A DNA stretch of 64,000 nt. Origin: Castanea sativa. Taxonomy: Eukaryota; Streptophyta; Magnoliopsida; Fagales; Fagaceae. Below are positions 32,684 through 45,202 of this stretch, piece by piece. Numbering within the stretch: position 1 is the first letter of the stretch; the number at the start of each line of letters is the position of its first letter. A model generated the notes under the pieces. The model was not told the origin of the DNA, searched no databases, and was given only the letters and a program-made list of their open reading frames with translations. The stretch is from the NCBI RefSeq assembly GCF_040712315.1, contig NC_134015.1, positions 55,219,464 to 55,283,463 on the forward strand. Direction: 5' to 3'. Made by a program: the position numbers and the translations under genes.

Positions 32684-35600
32684 TTACCAGCCACCCCCCC
32701 TGAATCTGTCTTGTGCCTCTGCTGCCTTCTCCTCTTTCAACTTCTGCACAATTTCAAGTATTTTGGGATTGAAGAAACGGTCACGAACGTACTTCCTCTC
32801 CTCAGCTTGAATCTCTTTGATAGCACTAGGATATGGGTTAGCAGGAGGTTTCTTCCCTTGAAGACGCGCAATCTGCTTCAATTGAGAATATGCCTTTTTC
32901 TTTGCTTTTTTCTCTGCTCGATATTCCATCTAGACACCAAGAAACAACAGCAATCAAAAATTTCTTCCCCCGCACTGGGGGGAGGGGGGTTTGGTCGGGG
33001 AATAGAAACAGCGGATGAACAAATTGCAGCTGTTTTTCTGAATTTATGAGTCAGGAATACATACATCAGCTACAGCCATTGCTTCTTCCTCACTAACTCC
33101 CTGCTCCTTTAGATCAAGCACCCGCAAACCAAATAAACGAGCTGGAGGGGGATCAAAACCACAAATCCTGTAGAAACACAAAGCCTAAGTGAATTAATGT
33201 TTGGCTTACCATTCATGAGTCCAGAAACCAATTTCAATGTTGCTATATAGATCATGAAAAGACCCCAAATCATAAGATAATCGTAGAACTAAAAAGTAGA
33301 AGACTTGAAAACATGGCCTTTAATCAAATTACTTGATACTCAGCAAGTTAATGCAGGAAATAGGCCCACTTATTATTAAGATTCAGTCTGAAATTCAATA
33401 TGAAAGGAACTAACAAAAATTACTAGAAAGAAGACAATACAAATAATGAGTCACTTGCAGCTTGTGAAAAAGAATTATTCCATAACCATCAATGCTTCAG
33501 TAAGCAAAGTGTTGGGTGCATGGCACCAAAAAAGTTCCAGCCCACACTGGATTAAATGCAAAAAAATTTTTGTACTGGCCAAGTGAGCCACATGACCTAT
33601 TCCTTTTTTGATTTAGAGTTCTTATTTTCCTAGGTACTAGGCAGCTAGGGTTATTAACTTATACATATAAAAGAGTCTTATATTTTTTGTGATATGTGTG
33701 TGCTGCTGAAAGCCATAGAGAGCTGGTAGCGAGAAAAAGAAAAATAAGAGGGGTGCCGCAAAGAGTGAGCAGCCAAGTGTGTGATGCAATGAGTGCAGTG
33801 AAGAAAGAAAAATTGTGTGTGTGAGAGCAAAGAAAACAAAGAGATTTTCTTTAGCCATGAGACATACACAAGGGAATATAAATTGGGGTTTTCTCTAGGG
33901 AGAGGTTTTTTGGTTGCTACAGCCAAGGAAAGTTGTTGCTTTCAAGTGAGTGAAGATCTCATGCGAGCTCACATAATTCCTAGACATAGATATAATTGTG
34001 TTTAGTGTGGATCTTAAGTTAGGCCTAAGCTTGAGATGGTATTCTAATTGATTTGATAATAGTGAAATTGTTGCAACTCTGTGGACATAGGCACATTGCC
34101 GAACCACGTAAATTTTGAGTAGTGTATTATTGTTTCTTTTGCGTAATTTCTTTCTCTATATTTGGCATCTCACATGTTCTAAGAATTAGAGTAAATTCCT
34201 AACACAAAGAAAGGAAACTGGAACATCATCCAAGAGCATGAGCAAAACCAAAATTAAATATTTGACCCAAGTATGGTAAGTAGCTCATTAATTGATTACC
34301 AACTTAAAAGTAGCCACAGTATGGTCAATTTAACCCACCAAAATCAAGATCAACAGTCCCCATTTTGAGAAATATTTTCTCTTTATCTTAATAACTATGT
34401 TCTGTTCCATTTCAGATCATAATCAATTATGCATCCAAAGCAAGAATAAAGGCAATGAAAAGTTCTTTATCAAAACTGTGAGTCAACACTGAATTCAAAA
34501 GAATTTCCATCTTTAAAAATAAAGCAACTAGTCCACTTTTATGTGTTTTCAAATCAAGAATATAACTTGTGCATGCATGCAATCACAAACCTCTGAACAG
34601 AAAAGAAAAGAAAGGTCAGCAACATGCAGGATACATTTCAATCACACAGATACCCAGTTCATCCAGTTTTGAAATGTTAGCAAACATTCAAGTTTGCCAA
34701 CAAATAGAACTAATGCGTAGAACAAACTCAGAATGTTTTGTTCCTTTTTTTGTTGTTGTTGTTGTTCACATTTAAAAATTTGGGCCATCAATTTTCTTCA
34801 ATAACATACTGCTAGCACCATAAGAAAACCAAATTTATAACAATATCGGTATGTTACAAGCATATCATAATGAATGAACCGAAAAATAAATAGACTGCAA
34901 AGGAAAAGTAGACATATAGAAACAAGGCAGTACTTGATGGCATCTTCATGTTTTGAGTCCGGATGTTTCTGAAAAAACTTTTTGATATAAACGTCCTCTG
35001 GGAGAATGATCCTCTTAACTTTCCCATCAGCACGAGGAAATGTTGCAGGTGGTGCACTGCACATAAGTTAGCAACATAATCAAAATACTATTTTTATCAG
35101 TAAGTTACACAAGCACCGAAATGGTCTTGAACCTATGATCTCACTCTCCACCTTCCTCTTACAAGTGAAGGAGGTGCCATTTGACCTAGAGCTCATTGGC
35201 ACAAGCGCAACATATTCAAAGTATTGAGATTTATGAATAAGAGCTTAAAAAAATTCTTAATGTGGGCATCACAGGCATCAAAATCATAACTTTGATAATA
35301 ATAGATTAAGAATGCTGGAATTGGATGTATGCATTTAAAGAAAAGTTCACACTTTTGACATACTTTATTCACATCTATATTTCTTTTGCAGTGAACCAAT
35401 TGCAAAACTTTTTTTTTTTGGAGATATATATGATAGAATTTCAACCTATGTTATTCGCTCCACGATAATAGCACTTTATCATCAAGCTCAGACATCATTG
35501 ATTTTTTGTGTAGGCGGGGTTCAAACCCAAGTCCCTTTTATTTATTTATTTATTTATGGGTAATCAAAGATTTATTTCATAAAAATGACATCATGTTTGC

Positions 35601-36483
35601 GATGGTGAACACTTAGAACTTAAAATGAATACAAGTACCTTAGGAAGAGATACAAATAGAAAGAAGAAATTCAGTAATGGAAATACATTATGTAAAACCC
35701 CAAATTTTACCCCTACTCCCTTATTTGATGACGAGACTTACGAGCTAACTAGTCTATTATAATTTATAATATTCACCTCATTTGTTCTTAACTAATTCAA
35801 CCAAAAAACACCCCCAAACCAAAGACAAAATGGACAGAATTCACAAATAAGGAACCCGGTCCCTTATTTGACCATAAGGGACTTGTTGAGCGAACTAGTA
35901 TTCACCCCATTTGTTCTAAACTAATTCAACTAAAAAAAAAAATCCAAAAACCAAAGTAATAATGGAAAGACGAAACAAATAAATTTAGAAGTTAAAATTT
36001 GAAATTATCATAAGGAAGTTTACTAGTTGAGCTAACTAGTATTCACCCCATCTGTTCTTAACAAATTCAACATGTAATTCAACTAAAAAAAAAAAATCCC
36101 AAAACCAAAGTAATAATGGAAAGACTAAACAAATAAATTTAGAAGTTGCAAAATTTGAAATTAGAATCAAGCAGAATTGAGACCATAACAAACCAAGCCT
36201 ATTCTCTTCAACCCCACCACATTTTTCAACAAAATAATGATGATTAAGTAATACCCAGAAGCGAAATGGGATTTCAAACAGCACATATATACTGAATCAC
36301 ATATAAAAAAACTAAAATTTGAGCAAACCCAGATAAAGGTAAGAACTAATAAGTTATTAAATGCAATAGAGAGAGAGAGAGAGAGAACTGTTCCATGGCT
36401 TTGAGCCAAATAGGCTCGGACTTGGCCAAGCCCTTGACGAGCTTTCTGGTACGAGTAAGCAAATCTCCTTTGAGGAACGACAT
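32684..36483 (-). CDS. Mitochondrial ribosomal small-subunit protein mS23-like
   Basis: Four exons on the minus strand join in frame into 188 codons plus stop: 36483-36389, 35056-34934, 33167-33065 and 32929-32684. All introns are GT-AG, and split codons rejoin correctly (CA|T His, AA|G Lys, then phase 0). The product starts MSFLKGDLLTRTRKLVKGLA, continues with LPEDVYIKKFFQKHPDSKH and CGFDPPPARLFGLRVLDLKE, and ends EIQAEERKYVRDRFFNPKI...RFRGGGW. This matches the conserved plant family annotated as ribosomal protein S23, mitochondrial. It is very basic, as expected of an rRNA-binding protein of the mitochondrial small subunit. No separate cleavable presequence is evident; the N-terminus itself is amphipathic. 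Intron 2 holds a solo LTR and intron 1 a SINE-like sequence, yet the splice sites are intact. Naming is from memory of the family. Confidence 0.85.
33510..34204 (+). mobile_element. Solo LTR (Copia/TRIM-like) in intron 2 of the mS23 gene
   Basis: 695 bp, beginning TGTTGGGTGC and ending TTCCTAACA, flanked on both sides by CAAAG (33505-33509 and 34205-34209), a perfect 5-bp target-site duplication. A TATAAAAG box is at about 33666, and the phrase 'cacattgccgaaccacgtaa' near 34092 is typical of plant Copia LTRs. No internal region is present, so the element was lost by LTR-LTR recombination. It lies opposite to the host gene's direction. Confidence 0.85.
35090..35205 (-). mobile_element. tRNA-derived SINE-like sequence in intron 1 of the mS23 gene
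   Basis: On the minus strand an A-box-like 'taggtcaaatggca' (about 35188-35175) is followed by a B-box-like GGTTCAAGACC (35133-35123), the internal pol III promoter layout of plant SINEs. No clear tail or target duplication is seen. A second B-box-like GGTTTGAACCC lies near 35518-35528 in similar orientation and may be another copy. Confidence 0.42.
35740..36165. repeat. Three diverged tandem copies of a ~130-140-bp unit in mS23 intron 1
   Basis: The phrase 'actagtattcaccccat' (or a variant) starts units near 35771, 35900 and 36041. Each continues with 'tgttcttaac-aattcaac', an A-run and 'ccaaag'. The second and third copies are most alike. Confidence 0.7.
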
Positions 36484-37377
36484 GGCTTTGCCTTTTCCTT
36501 TGGCTTTGCTGATATCTGTCTTGTCTTAGCGAGACTGTGCTTTGCCTTCCACTTTGCTTTTTTCCGTTTTTGTTTTGTTTTGTATTTTTTTTTTTTTTTT
36601 GGGTACTGAGACAAGTTTAACTCAGGTTTTTTATTTATAGTTTTTTTTTTGTCTAAAAAATATATAAAATAATTGTGAGTATTTTTAATAATGTGTAAAA
36701 GTGAAATAGACTAGTGTCATAATTTTTAGGATTTTTCTCTATGTCAAGTTGATAAGAGTTTAAAATTTTGAATTTAAAAAACTTAGTAACTTTTTAAAAA
36801 AATAGCAAATTATTCTTTTAACTAGTTTCTTTTTTTAAATTTAAAATTATTTAACTAAAAAATAGAAGTATTTTAGAGGGTTTAAAAATTTGTGTGAGAA
36901 TATTTTAGTACGCAAAATAATGAAATCCAAACAACAAATTTTATTATTAATAATATAGATAACCCACTAGGGGTGGGTCAATACAAACACAAAGAAGATT
37001 TTCTAAATTAAAGTATGAATATTTATTATTTAAAAGTTTTTAAAGTTTGGTAAGTTTTTTTTAAAAGTTTTTAAAAGGAAATATAATGTATTTTACATTC
37101 AATTATTATATAAAACATAAAATTTTGTAAATAATATAATGTGTGGTAGAATAATGTTTCTAGTACTTTTTTTATAAATAGTTTATCATCTATACGTCTT
37201 AAATGACCTAAAGATGAAGTATGTATAATTTTAGGAAAAAAAATACAAAACTTTAATAACATTAAAAAGATGTAATTTTATCAAGAACTAACTAGCATTA
37301 TGATGAGAATGTAACATAATTGCCAATGAAGCAACTCCTCTCTTTTTTACGAACTACTTCTCCCAAAGCATTACTAA
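36484..37377. other. Upstream flank of the mS23 gene, AT-rich
   Basis: Should contain the promoter of the minus-strand mS23 gene. The first ~100 bp include a long T-run (A-run on the gene strand) near 36586. No convincing TATA box was found, which is common for housekeeping genes. Confidence 0.4.
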
Positions 37378-37580
37378 AGTGGATCGGAGTAAACTGAAAT
37401 AGATTGAAGTGGACCAAAATAGATTGAAATGGACCAAATAGAATGAATAGACCGAAATAGAGAAAATGGACCAAAGTGGAATGAAATGGACCGAGTGGAC
37501 TAAAATGGACCAAATAGACCAAATAGGACCGAAATGGATCAACGTAGACTGAAATGGACTGAATTGATCGAGGTAAACGA
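37378..37580. repeat. Degenerate minisatellite of 'atggaccaaa'-type units
   Basis: About 200 bp built from 10-15-bp variants of 'tggaccaaaatagattgaa' and 'gaatggaccgaaa'. The three-base bias produces artificial long ORFs on the minus strand. They are not genes. Confidence 0.75.
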
Positions 37581-37989
37581 AAATGCTATGCTGATGTGGC
37601 ATAATAGGAGTGTAACAACAATAAATGCTACGCTTCAACTTTTAGGTATTATATAGATATAGATGTAATAGAAACATGGTACCAAAAACTTTTTTTTTTT
37701 TCATTATGAGTGCTCAAAATATATGGTTTTACTATACTTTTTAGACCATAGTTTTCACATTGTTTTAAAAACTAAAACCCCAATATTGCTACCAAACTGA
37801 CCCTTAACTTTCCAAAATAAGTAATGCCATGTATCTTTAACGGAATGTCAAAACTTGCTCCTAAGCCAAGCCTTTCCACAAATGTTTTCTATGGTTACAA
37901 GATTTTTCCTTCGGTGGATGATGAATTTTTTTTTTTTTTTTTGAGAATCTAGACTAAAAGGCCCTTGTATTATTCATTGATGAAAAAAA

Positions 37990-40900
37990 TTACAAAGCAT
38001 CTCGAACAATTAGAGGAGCTATATCATCAGGAGTGGACTCAAACCAAACTTGTAGCTCATTGCCTAACTTAGCATGTTTGGCAAGAAAATGGGCAACAGA
38101 GTTGCTTAAGCGTTTCACATGGGTAAAGGTACAGACCCGAAAACCAGAAGCAAAAAAGAAAACATCTTGGATTACATGGCCATACTTTAGATGAAAGACG
38201 TCATTGGCCAACAGCGATTTAATAATTTTCTCAGCATCGCCTTCGAACACCAAATTAGAAACGTTCAGCTCCCTCGCAAATGTCAAAGCTCTTCAGCATG
38301 CTAAGGCTTCAACAATTTCCGCACATGTGGGAACTAGGATACGTTCAGCCATTGCTCCTATCACTCGATCACAGCAATCTTGGATCACAACTCCTAGTCT
38401 AGCAACCCCCTGTTCTGAGAAGACGGCCCCATTGAAATTTACCTTGAGATGTGGTGTTATAGGAGGGATCCACCTGGAAACTCTCAAGCTTTCTGAACCT
38501 CCCCTTCAATCCAATACCTGAGTTGATTTGAACTCCACCTGCAGAATCTCAGCCTTGGCTTGGATCAGTTGGTACTCCATGACAGCTTTGCCCAGTTGTG
38601 TAGCATTTCTTCTATCCCAAATAACCATAAGATTGTTGCTAAAAGGTCGACATTAATTCGATCCCTTCTCATCAACACCACTGCGCAAAAATCCGCAAAG
38701 AGAATGAAGCTTTTACTTAACAACTTCTTGAGCTCATCATCAGGTTCCCGTATTACAAACAGTCTTCGATAGCCCCATAGAGCATGGATAGTGTCTTCAC
38801 CATTATATTTACAATTTGGATAGCAAGCGTACCTAACCACACCTCTAAGCAGCAGGTTATGCAGAGTTGGTAAGGCCTCACCAGCTGCTCTCCAAATCAT
38901 GTGCTTCACCTTGTAAGGAACCTCCAGATGCCATATCCCCTTCCATAGCTGTGTACTCCTTTCCCCTGATGAGCAACTTGGCATCAAATTTCTATCCTTT
39001 CTTGCTAGTAGTTTATAGGTTGATCGAGTGGTGTGTTTGCCATGTTTTGAAGGTAACCACACCTTTTTGTCCTGTGATTCATAAACACTAAGAGGTATCC
39101 ATTTTATAATCTTTGCTTCATGAGGTACAAAGTTATTGCCAATTAACTCTACCTTCCACTCATGCTTGTCATGACTTATGAGATCACATACCTTTGAAAC
39201 ATTGCCTAAACCTAAGAGAGGAGATATAACTCTTGACCCCGAGACTTGTGGAAGCCATCTGTCACTTCTGACCTAAATAGACTGGCCATTCCCAACTCTC
39301 CACACCCTTCCCACTTCAATGACATGTTTTGCTTGTATGATGCTCTTCTAGGCATAGGAGCCTTTGTTAGAGGACTCACGATCCATTATTGAGTAGTTAG
39401 GGAAAAACTTAGCCTTGAATTCTTTATGGAAAAGACAATTTTCAATTTTCTCAAGACGCCATAATTGCTTGGCCAATAGTGAATCTTGAACTTGCTCAAC
39501 TCTCTAAACCCCATACCTCCCTCATCTTTGGGCTGACACATCTTCTCCCAACTAACCCAGTGTATCTTCCTTTGCTCACCTCTATACCCCCACCAAAATT
39601 TTCTAATAAGAGTTTCTATATCTTAAATCAACCCTTTCGATAACTTAAAGCAGGACATTGTGTAAGTGGGGATTGCTTGAATGACAGCCTTGATGAGAAT
39701 TTCATGCCTTGCTTGTGATAACAACTTCTCTTTCCAACCCTTTAATTTTATCCATATTATTTCCTTAATTATGCTGAATGACTTTTTCTTTGCTCTCCCA
39801 ACCAGTGAGGGTAAACCCAAGTATTGCTCATATCTTTGGGTTGTAGGAATACTCAAGAAAGTAGTTACTGCTTCTTGAGTCCACTAAGGTGTATTCGAAC
39901 TAAAGAAAATATTCGCCTTCCCCCTGTTTATGCACTGCCCTGAAGCTCTCTCATATTGGTATAGGATCGACTAGATCTTCACACATTCAGAGATAGTAGC
40001 TCTACAAACTAAACTGTCATTGATAAACAGAAAGTGCGAGACTCTTGGACTAGTGGGTCACAAAGAAACTCCCTTTATATCTCCATTCTCCTCTGCCCTC
40101 TTAAATAAAGAATGCAAACCTTCTGTCACCAATAGTAACAGGTAGGGGGATAATGGGTCTCCCTGACGCAAACCCCTCGTGGGGGTAATGGACCCGTTAG
40201 GTTGACCATTAAGCAATACTAAGTAAGTAATTGAACGGGTACAAGCAACGATAAGATTTATCCATCTTTGGTTAAAACCCATCTTCTCCATGACCTTCTC
40301 TAAATACACCCATTCGGCTCGGTCATTTGCTTTGCTCATATCGAGCTTCAAAGCCATATATCCCATCTTGCCACATCTTTGTTCCTTCAAGTAGTGTAGT
40401 GTTTAATGTGCTACAAGAATATTATTTGTGATAAGGCGATCATACATGAACGTGCTTTGAGTTTCTGACACTAGGTTAGGCAGTAAAGGCTTCAATCGGT
40501 TTGCCAAGATCTTTGCTATCAACTTATACAACACATTACTTAAGTTGATCGGCCTAAAATCAGATACTTTTCTAGGACTTTGAATTTTTGGAATCAATGA
40601 TATGGAAGTATGATTAAGGGAAATAGGAATGGTACCTGAGTTGAGCACTATAAGGATTGCTTTAGAAACTTCCTTTCCAATATTCTCCCATAACTACTTA
40701 TAAAACAACGGTGGAAGACCATCTGGACCCGGGGCTGTATCTGCATCCATTTGCTTGAGAGCAGACAACATCTCTGCCAGCACGAAAGGTTTAAGCAATT
40801 CAAAATTCATATCTTTCGTAACCCGTAATTCCACACCATTGAGTACAGGGTCCAAATCTGTGGTGTTTGTAGTGGTGAATAGCGAAGATTAGTACCCTGT

Positions 40901-42091
40901 AAGCAAATCTCCAATCTGATTTTCCCCTTCCCCCCAAGTCCCCTATTCATTCTTAATCCTTGAAATAAAATTTTGCTTATTCCTTTCCGTGGCGCTACAA
41001 TGGAAATACTTGGTGTTTTGATCCCCGTATCGAAGCCATTCAGTTCTAGAGCGTTGCTTCCACATGCATTCCTCCCTATCCATGAGCTGTTTAATCTCAT
41101 AAATTAGCACTTTTACATGAGCATGCCCCTGCCTGCCATGGATGCACTCTCTGCCTTCAGTAGTTCTTTCCTTTTCCTAGCCAAAGTGAGTGAACATTGC
41201 CAAAAATATTTTTATCCCATAGCTTAAGTTGATTTTGGCAGCCACTAACCTTCCTTAAGGCCTTATCCATTGGATTACCATTGGAGCACATATCCCACGC
41301 CTAGTGGACAACTCTTTTACATTGCTCATCCTTAAGCCACATTGCCTCAAACCGAAAAGGTCTTTGAGGTCGATAAAATCAAGTTTGGATATCCTCTGTA
41401 GCAAGCCATAAAGGTTTATGGTTAGAGGACAAACTTTGCAAATGGTGCAACCAGACTGATGGGAACTTCAATAGCCATTTAGTTGTTGCCAGAGCTCTGT
41501 CCAGCCGAACCCACATCAAAGGACCATTGAATCGATTGTTACACCATGTAAAAGGTAAGCCCTAAAAGCCTAAATCCTTAAATCCACAGAAATCCTGGCA
41601 GTCCTTAAAATCCTGCATTTACTTCTCTAGCCAAGATCGCACCTCCAGATTTCTCCTCAACTTTCGTAATTTTGTTGAAATCACCAATACATACCCATGG
41701 CAAATCATGCTGGGATGCAAGATGGCGAAGGATTGACAAATAATTTTCTTGGTTAGCCATTTCAAGTGCTCCATAGAACCCCGCGAAGTGCTAGGTGTCA
41801 TCAATTCCTGGATTTATCACTACGTTGATATGTCGAGGCGCAAAAGTTCTAATGTGAAGGTTGATGTCATTTGACCACCATAAAGGCAAGCCCTCCACCC
41901 AAATTCTTCCTTGGCACAATAAATAAATTGTCAAATTTCAGGCAACACCTCAGTCGTTCCAAGTAGGACTTCTTCTTCCTAGTTTCCATCAAAAAAACCA
42001 GGTTGGGATCTTTTGCCTTCACTAAATCCGAAAGCTCTCGAACTCGCCGTGGGTTGCCAAGCCCATGGTAGTTCCAATGTATGCAATTCAT
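37990..42091 (-). pseudogene. LINE ORF2 (endonuclease, reverse transcriptase, RNase H), broken
   Basis: Begins MNCIHWNYHGLGNPRRVREL at 42091, the apurinic-type endonuclease start, with VFLMETRKK near 41995 and the GDFN motif near 41690. RT motifs follow: ALKLDMSKANDRAEW near 40350 and RGLRQGDPLSPYL near 40170. The position of the catalytic FADD box near 40025 reads FIND, so the first of the two metal-binding Asp residues is Asn. A stop lies just before it. zf-RVT is at 39062-38565 (WHLEVPYKVKHMIWRAAGEA) and a C-terminal RNase H-like domain at 38487-37990. At least four frame breaks or stops are present, so no full-length product is possible. Confidence 0.88.
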
Positions 42092-42109
42092 GTTGAACGA
42101 TGGGGTTGA

Positions 42110-43748
42110 AGGACAGCCATTGCCGATGGATTGGATGGTATAGGAGCTTCATCAAGACTCATCTCTTGCCATTTTGCTGGTTGTACTTTTGATATATCAA
42201 GTGTTGACCTTTTCCTCAGTTGGGTGTTATTTGGTACCTGTATCTCATCAACTCGGGCTACCCTAGTTATCCTAGTCCATCCACCCCCTTGATCTTCTGT
42301 GGCTTGTTGATGGGCTCGACCTAATTTGTTAACTCCCGAAAGGGCCTCCTTAACTCCTCACATGCCTTTCCCTGCACAAATTGAAGCCCACGTTTGTCCT
42401 TCAGCCTAGCTGATGAAGGCCTATTTACTAGCCCACACAACTTAACAAGCCCAAAACACACCATTGATGTTGGTCCCCCACCTAGTGCTCCCGCCTTGAT
42501 ATCATGACGAAGATCATTGTCATTAATACACAAAGCATCCAAAGACGTGTTATTTGGAAATTCATCTAGCCTGATACAATCCCACAATTCTCAGTCTCAA
42601 ACTTCCTGATATCTCGGTCTATTTCCTGTAACTAAGCCAGGAATGGATCACCACCCTCAAACTTACCCACATTCTGCATACCCAAAACTGAAGAAACACC
42701 TAAGGTCATTTTACTCACAGTTTCATTGTCCTTAAGTGCTTCCTCACTAGCTCCTTCCTAGAGAGTGGACTTTTTCGATTTCGAAATGAACCTAGCTGGA
42801 TTTACCTTTTTTGTAGGTAGATTAGCTGGGGTAGCAGTAAATTCTGCATACTCCACGCCCTCCTTTGAATGCCACTCTATATCAGGATTGCCCTCAAACG
42901 GAGATTGATGAAGATTCTCCTTCACCGTGCTTGAGTTGCTTCTCCCCATCACTTATAGCACATTTTTTGACAAAAACACTGGCTCCATCATAGTAACTAG
43001 GAACAAAAACAACTGATTTATTATAGGATCTATATGGAGGAGCTCTTAAACTCTGATCAAACTATTTTTTTTCCGCAGTGAGAGTGCCTTTGCTTTCAAT
43101 CCACATTTTACACTCTTTGTCTCCATGATCCAGACGCTCACACTAATAACAAATATTAGGCACTCTTTCATACCTGAAGATGACCCACAGCTTCTTCCCA
43201 TTCTCAAACGACACTAATTTACCCTTGCACAGTGGTAGGGCAATATCCAAAGTTACCCTTACCCGTATGAAACTACCACTGTTCTCATCTACTCCGCCAA
43301 TTGATCTACTAACCTCCTCAATGATATCACAAATCTTTGCTATTTCTATTGTCATGAAACAGATTGGAATGTCATGCACTTGAACCCATAAAGTAGCCTT
43401 ATTGAACTAGAGTTCTCATATATGAGCATTAGCCTCAAATTTCTCCAAAACTACCGGATGCTTGTCAAAACACCATGGCTTGGTCTAGATAATACGAGTC
43501 ACATCCACCTAGTTACTAAAAACAAACATGACTACATGATCATCAACGGTCCGAATTTTAAAACCACTAGTGGACCGCCATAATTGCCTGAACGTTCGTG
43601 CCACTGCTTCTATGTTTAGCACTCACTTGGTTAAGAATTTTGTAGCTATTAGAAACTCAGAAGATCTGAGTTTGTTCTGTAGTGTGAAGTCTGAACCTTC
43701 CCTCTCGTTAAGGGAGGGGTTGTTCCAGGTCTTGGTAATTTCCTCCAT
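42110..43748 (-). pseudogene. LINE ORF1 (gag-like, DUF4283 and zinc knuckle)
   Basis: Starts MEEITKTWNNPSLNEREG at 43748. The conserved segments EAVARTFRQLWRS, KPWCFDKHPVVLEKFE and VQVHDIPICFM follow in the same reading with stops between them, as in the DUF4283 domain of plant L1 ORF1 proteins. A CCHC zinc knuckle follows near 43143 (RYERVPNICY, then CERLDHGDKEC) with a stop codon between the first two Cys. The protein would bind LINE RNA. The C-terminal part is low-complexity and its exact end is unclear. Confidence 0.78.
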
Positions 43749-43995
43749 TAAAAGGTGTTTCCCTAATCCTCACAACAAAAACCCAACAAGCTCAAAAGGT
43801 AACGTTGTTACCTTTGGAGAACAAAACACACCTTCACAAGGATGGAACAACCTATTCTACAGCCTAAGAGAAGATGGCTAGAGCCAAAACTTTCTTAGCG
43901 ACAGAGAAACCTACATGAGGGGGCCTCTTGCCCCCATCTCATTTGCTTTGGCATTGGAGTAATTGGGTCCCCACTGCATTTACATTGGGGTTGGC

Positions 43996-45202
43996 ATAAC
44001 GCCTTGTTCCCTTTTTTTTTTTTGAGAAAAAAAATAGTAAAAATTTTATTTTATTAATTAATATTGAGGGTTATTTTTTAAAAAAGTTAAAAATAATGGG
44101 TTAATTTTTTTCCTCTAATATGGTATTTTTTACACACTTTCTAAACCATAATAGACATTAAATATGTTTTAAAACATTTAAAATAATAGAGAAGATAGCT
44201 TATTAACTACATGAACAAGAAGTTTCACAAAAGAAAAAAGGAAAAAGTCATATGTTTTAAGCTAAGTAGGGAGGGGGTTTATCAAGCAAACTTCACAATA
44301 GATGGAGGCTTTCCAAGCGGAACACTCTGCTTTCCACGTTGGTATGCAAGACATTATTCTTGAAGGGATTGATCAAGGCCTCTTTGCTAAAGTACAGTAG
44401 GGTCACACTAAAAAACTTTAGCACAAGGCATGCTAGTAAAGGATTTAAGGTTGCTTATTAGTTCATTTAGAAGTTAGAAGTTATGTTTTGTTTTAAGACC
44501 AAAGAAACAAATAGAGTAATGTAATTAGTTGGCTAAACTATCATTAAGTGTGAGTGAGCAGAGCTTTTGGTAAGATAAAATTCCTCCCACGTTAAGGTGA
44601 TGGATACTAATTTTTTTGCTTTGAAATAATTCGTAACAGTTGTGTCATGGATTTTTGGATGTTCAACATTTACCTTCTTGGTTTGCATGATACTACTAAG
44701 AAGGATGTGAAGATACTATATATTAACAAGAGTGGGAGTCTTTTTGTCTTTGATGAATTAGATTAGATGCCTCACCTGTACTCAGTTTGAGGGCTAGAGG
44801 CCATAAATGATCAGTGAGCCAGTTCCACGGTGAAATAAATATAACGATCACAAAGTTGAATACAACCCAAACTTGATTGACCCCAAGGCACCATAGGCTA
44901 AATCGTCTAGTACTTGGGAGTTGGGACCATGTTGTTTTGGTAAGGTTTACTACATTTGCAAGCATTCATAGCATAAAGCAGAATATAAAAAATGCGATAG
45001 ATAATTTGTATCCTATGTTTATAATCAAGGTCGTTGAAGCTGGTATGATTAATTTATAAGCACACATTATTTTCAGCATAACGTACTTATTCTTTAAGCA
45101 ATCAAGAACTCAACCTAAACTCAACGTACTTGTTGATACATGATGCAAGACAAAAGCTCATGAAACTCACGCACATATTGATACATAGAAATAGACTTGT
45201 GC
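43996..45202. other. Intergenic, downstream flank of the aldo-keto reductase gene
   Basis: No gene recognised. The part near 45202 is the likely 3' UTR of the reductase gene. ORFs near 44723-45059 have no domain. Confidence 0.45.

Larger units (their letters stand above)
37926..43995 (-). mobile_element. L1-type LINE, structurally complete but inactive
   Basis: Read on the minus strand: a 5' UTR (about 43995-43749), ORF1 (from 43748) with a DUF4283-like domain and a CCHC knuckle, ORF2 (from 42091) with endonuclease, reverse transcriptase, zf-RVT and RNase H regions, a short 3' UTR and a poly-A tail (the T-run at about 37927-37945). Stops and frameshifts are spread through both ORFs. No clear target-site duplication was found, which fits an old insertion. 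A homologous 5' fragment is at 58603-58818. Confidence 0.88.

Noticed and set aside
32663..33049. Plus-strand ORF of 128 codons
   Set aside because: It is the complement of the last exon of the mS23 gene, whose minus-strand reading is clearly the conserved one.
37298..37638. Minus-strand ORFs of 74 and 94 codons
   Set aside because: The open frames result from a 10-15-bp minisatellite with a strong base bias. No domain is present.
43570..43881. Plus-strand ORF of 103 codons
   Set aside because: Complement of LINE ORF1; the minus-strand reading carries the DUF4283-like conserved segments.
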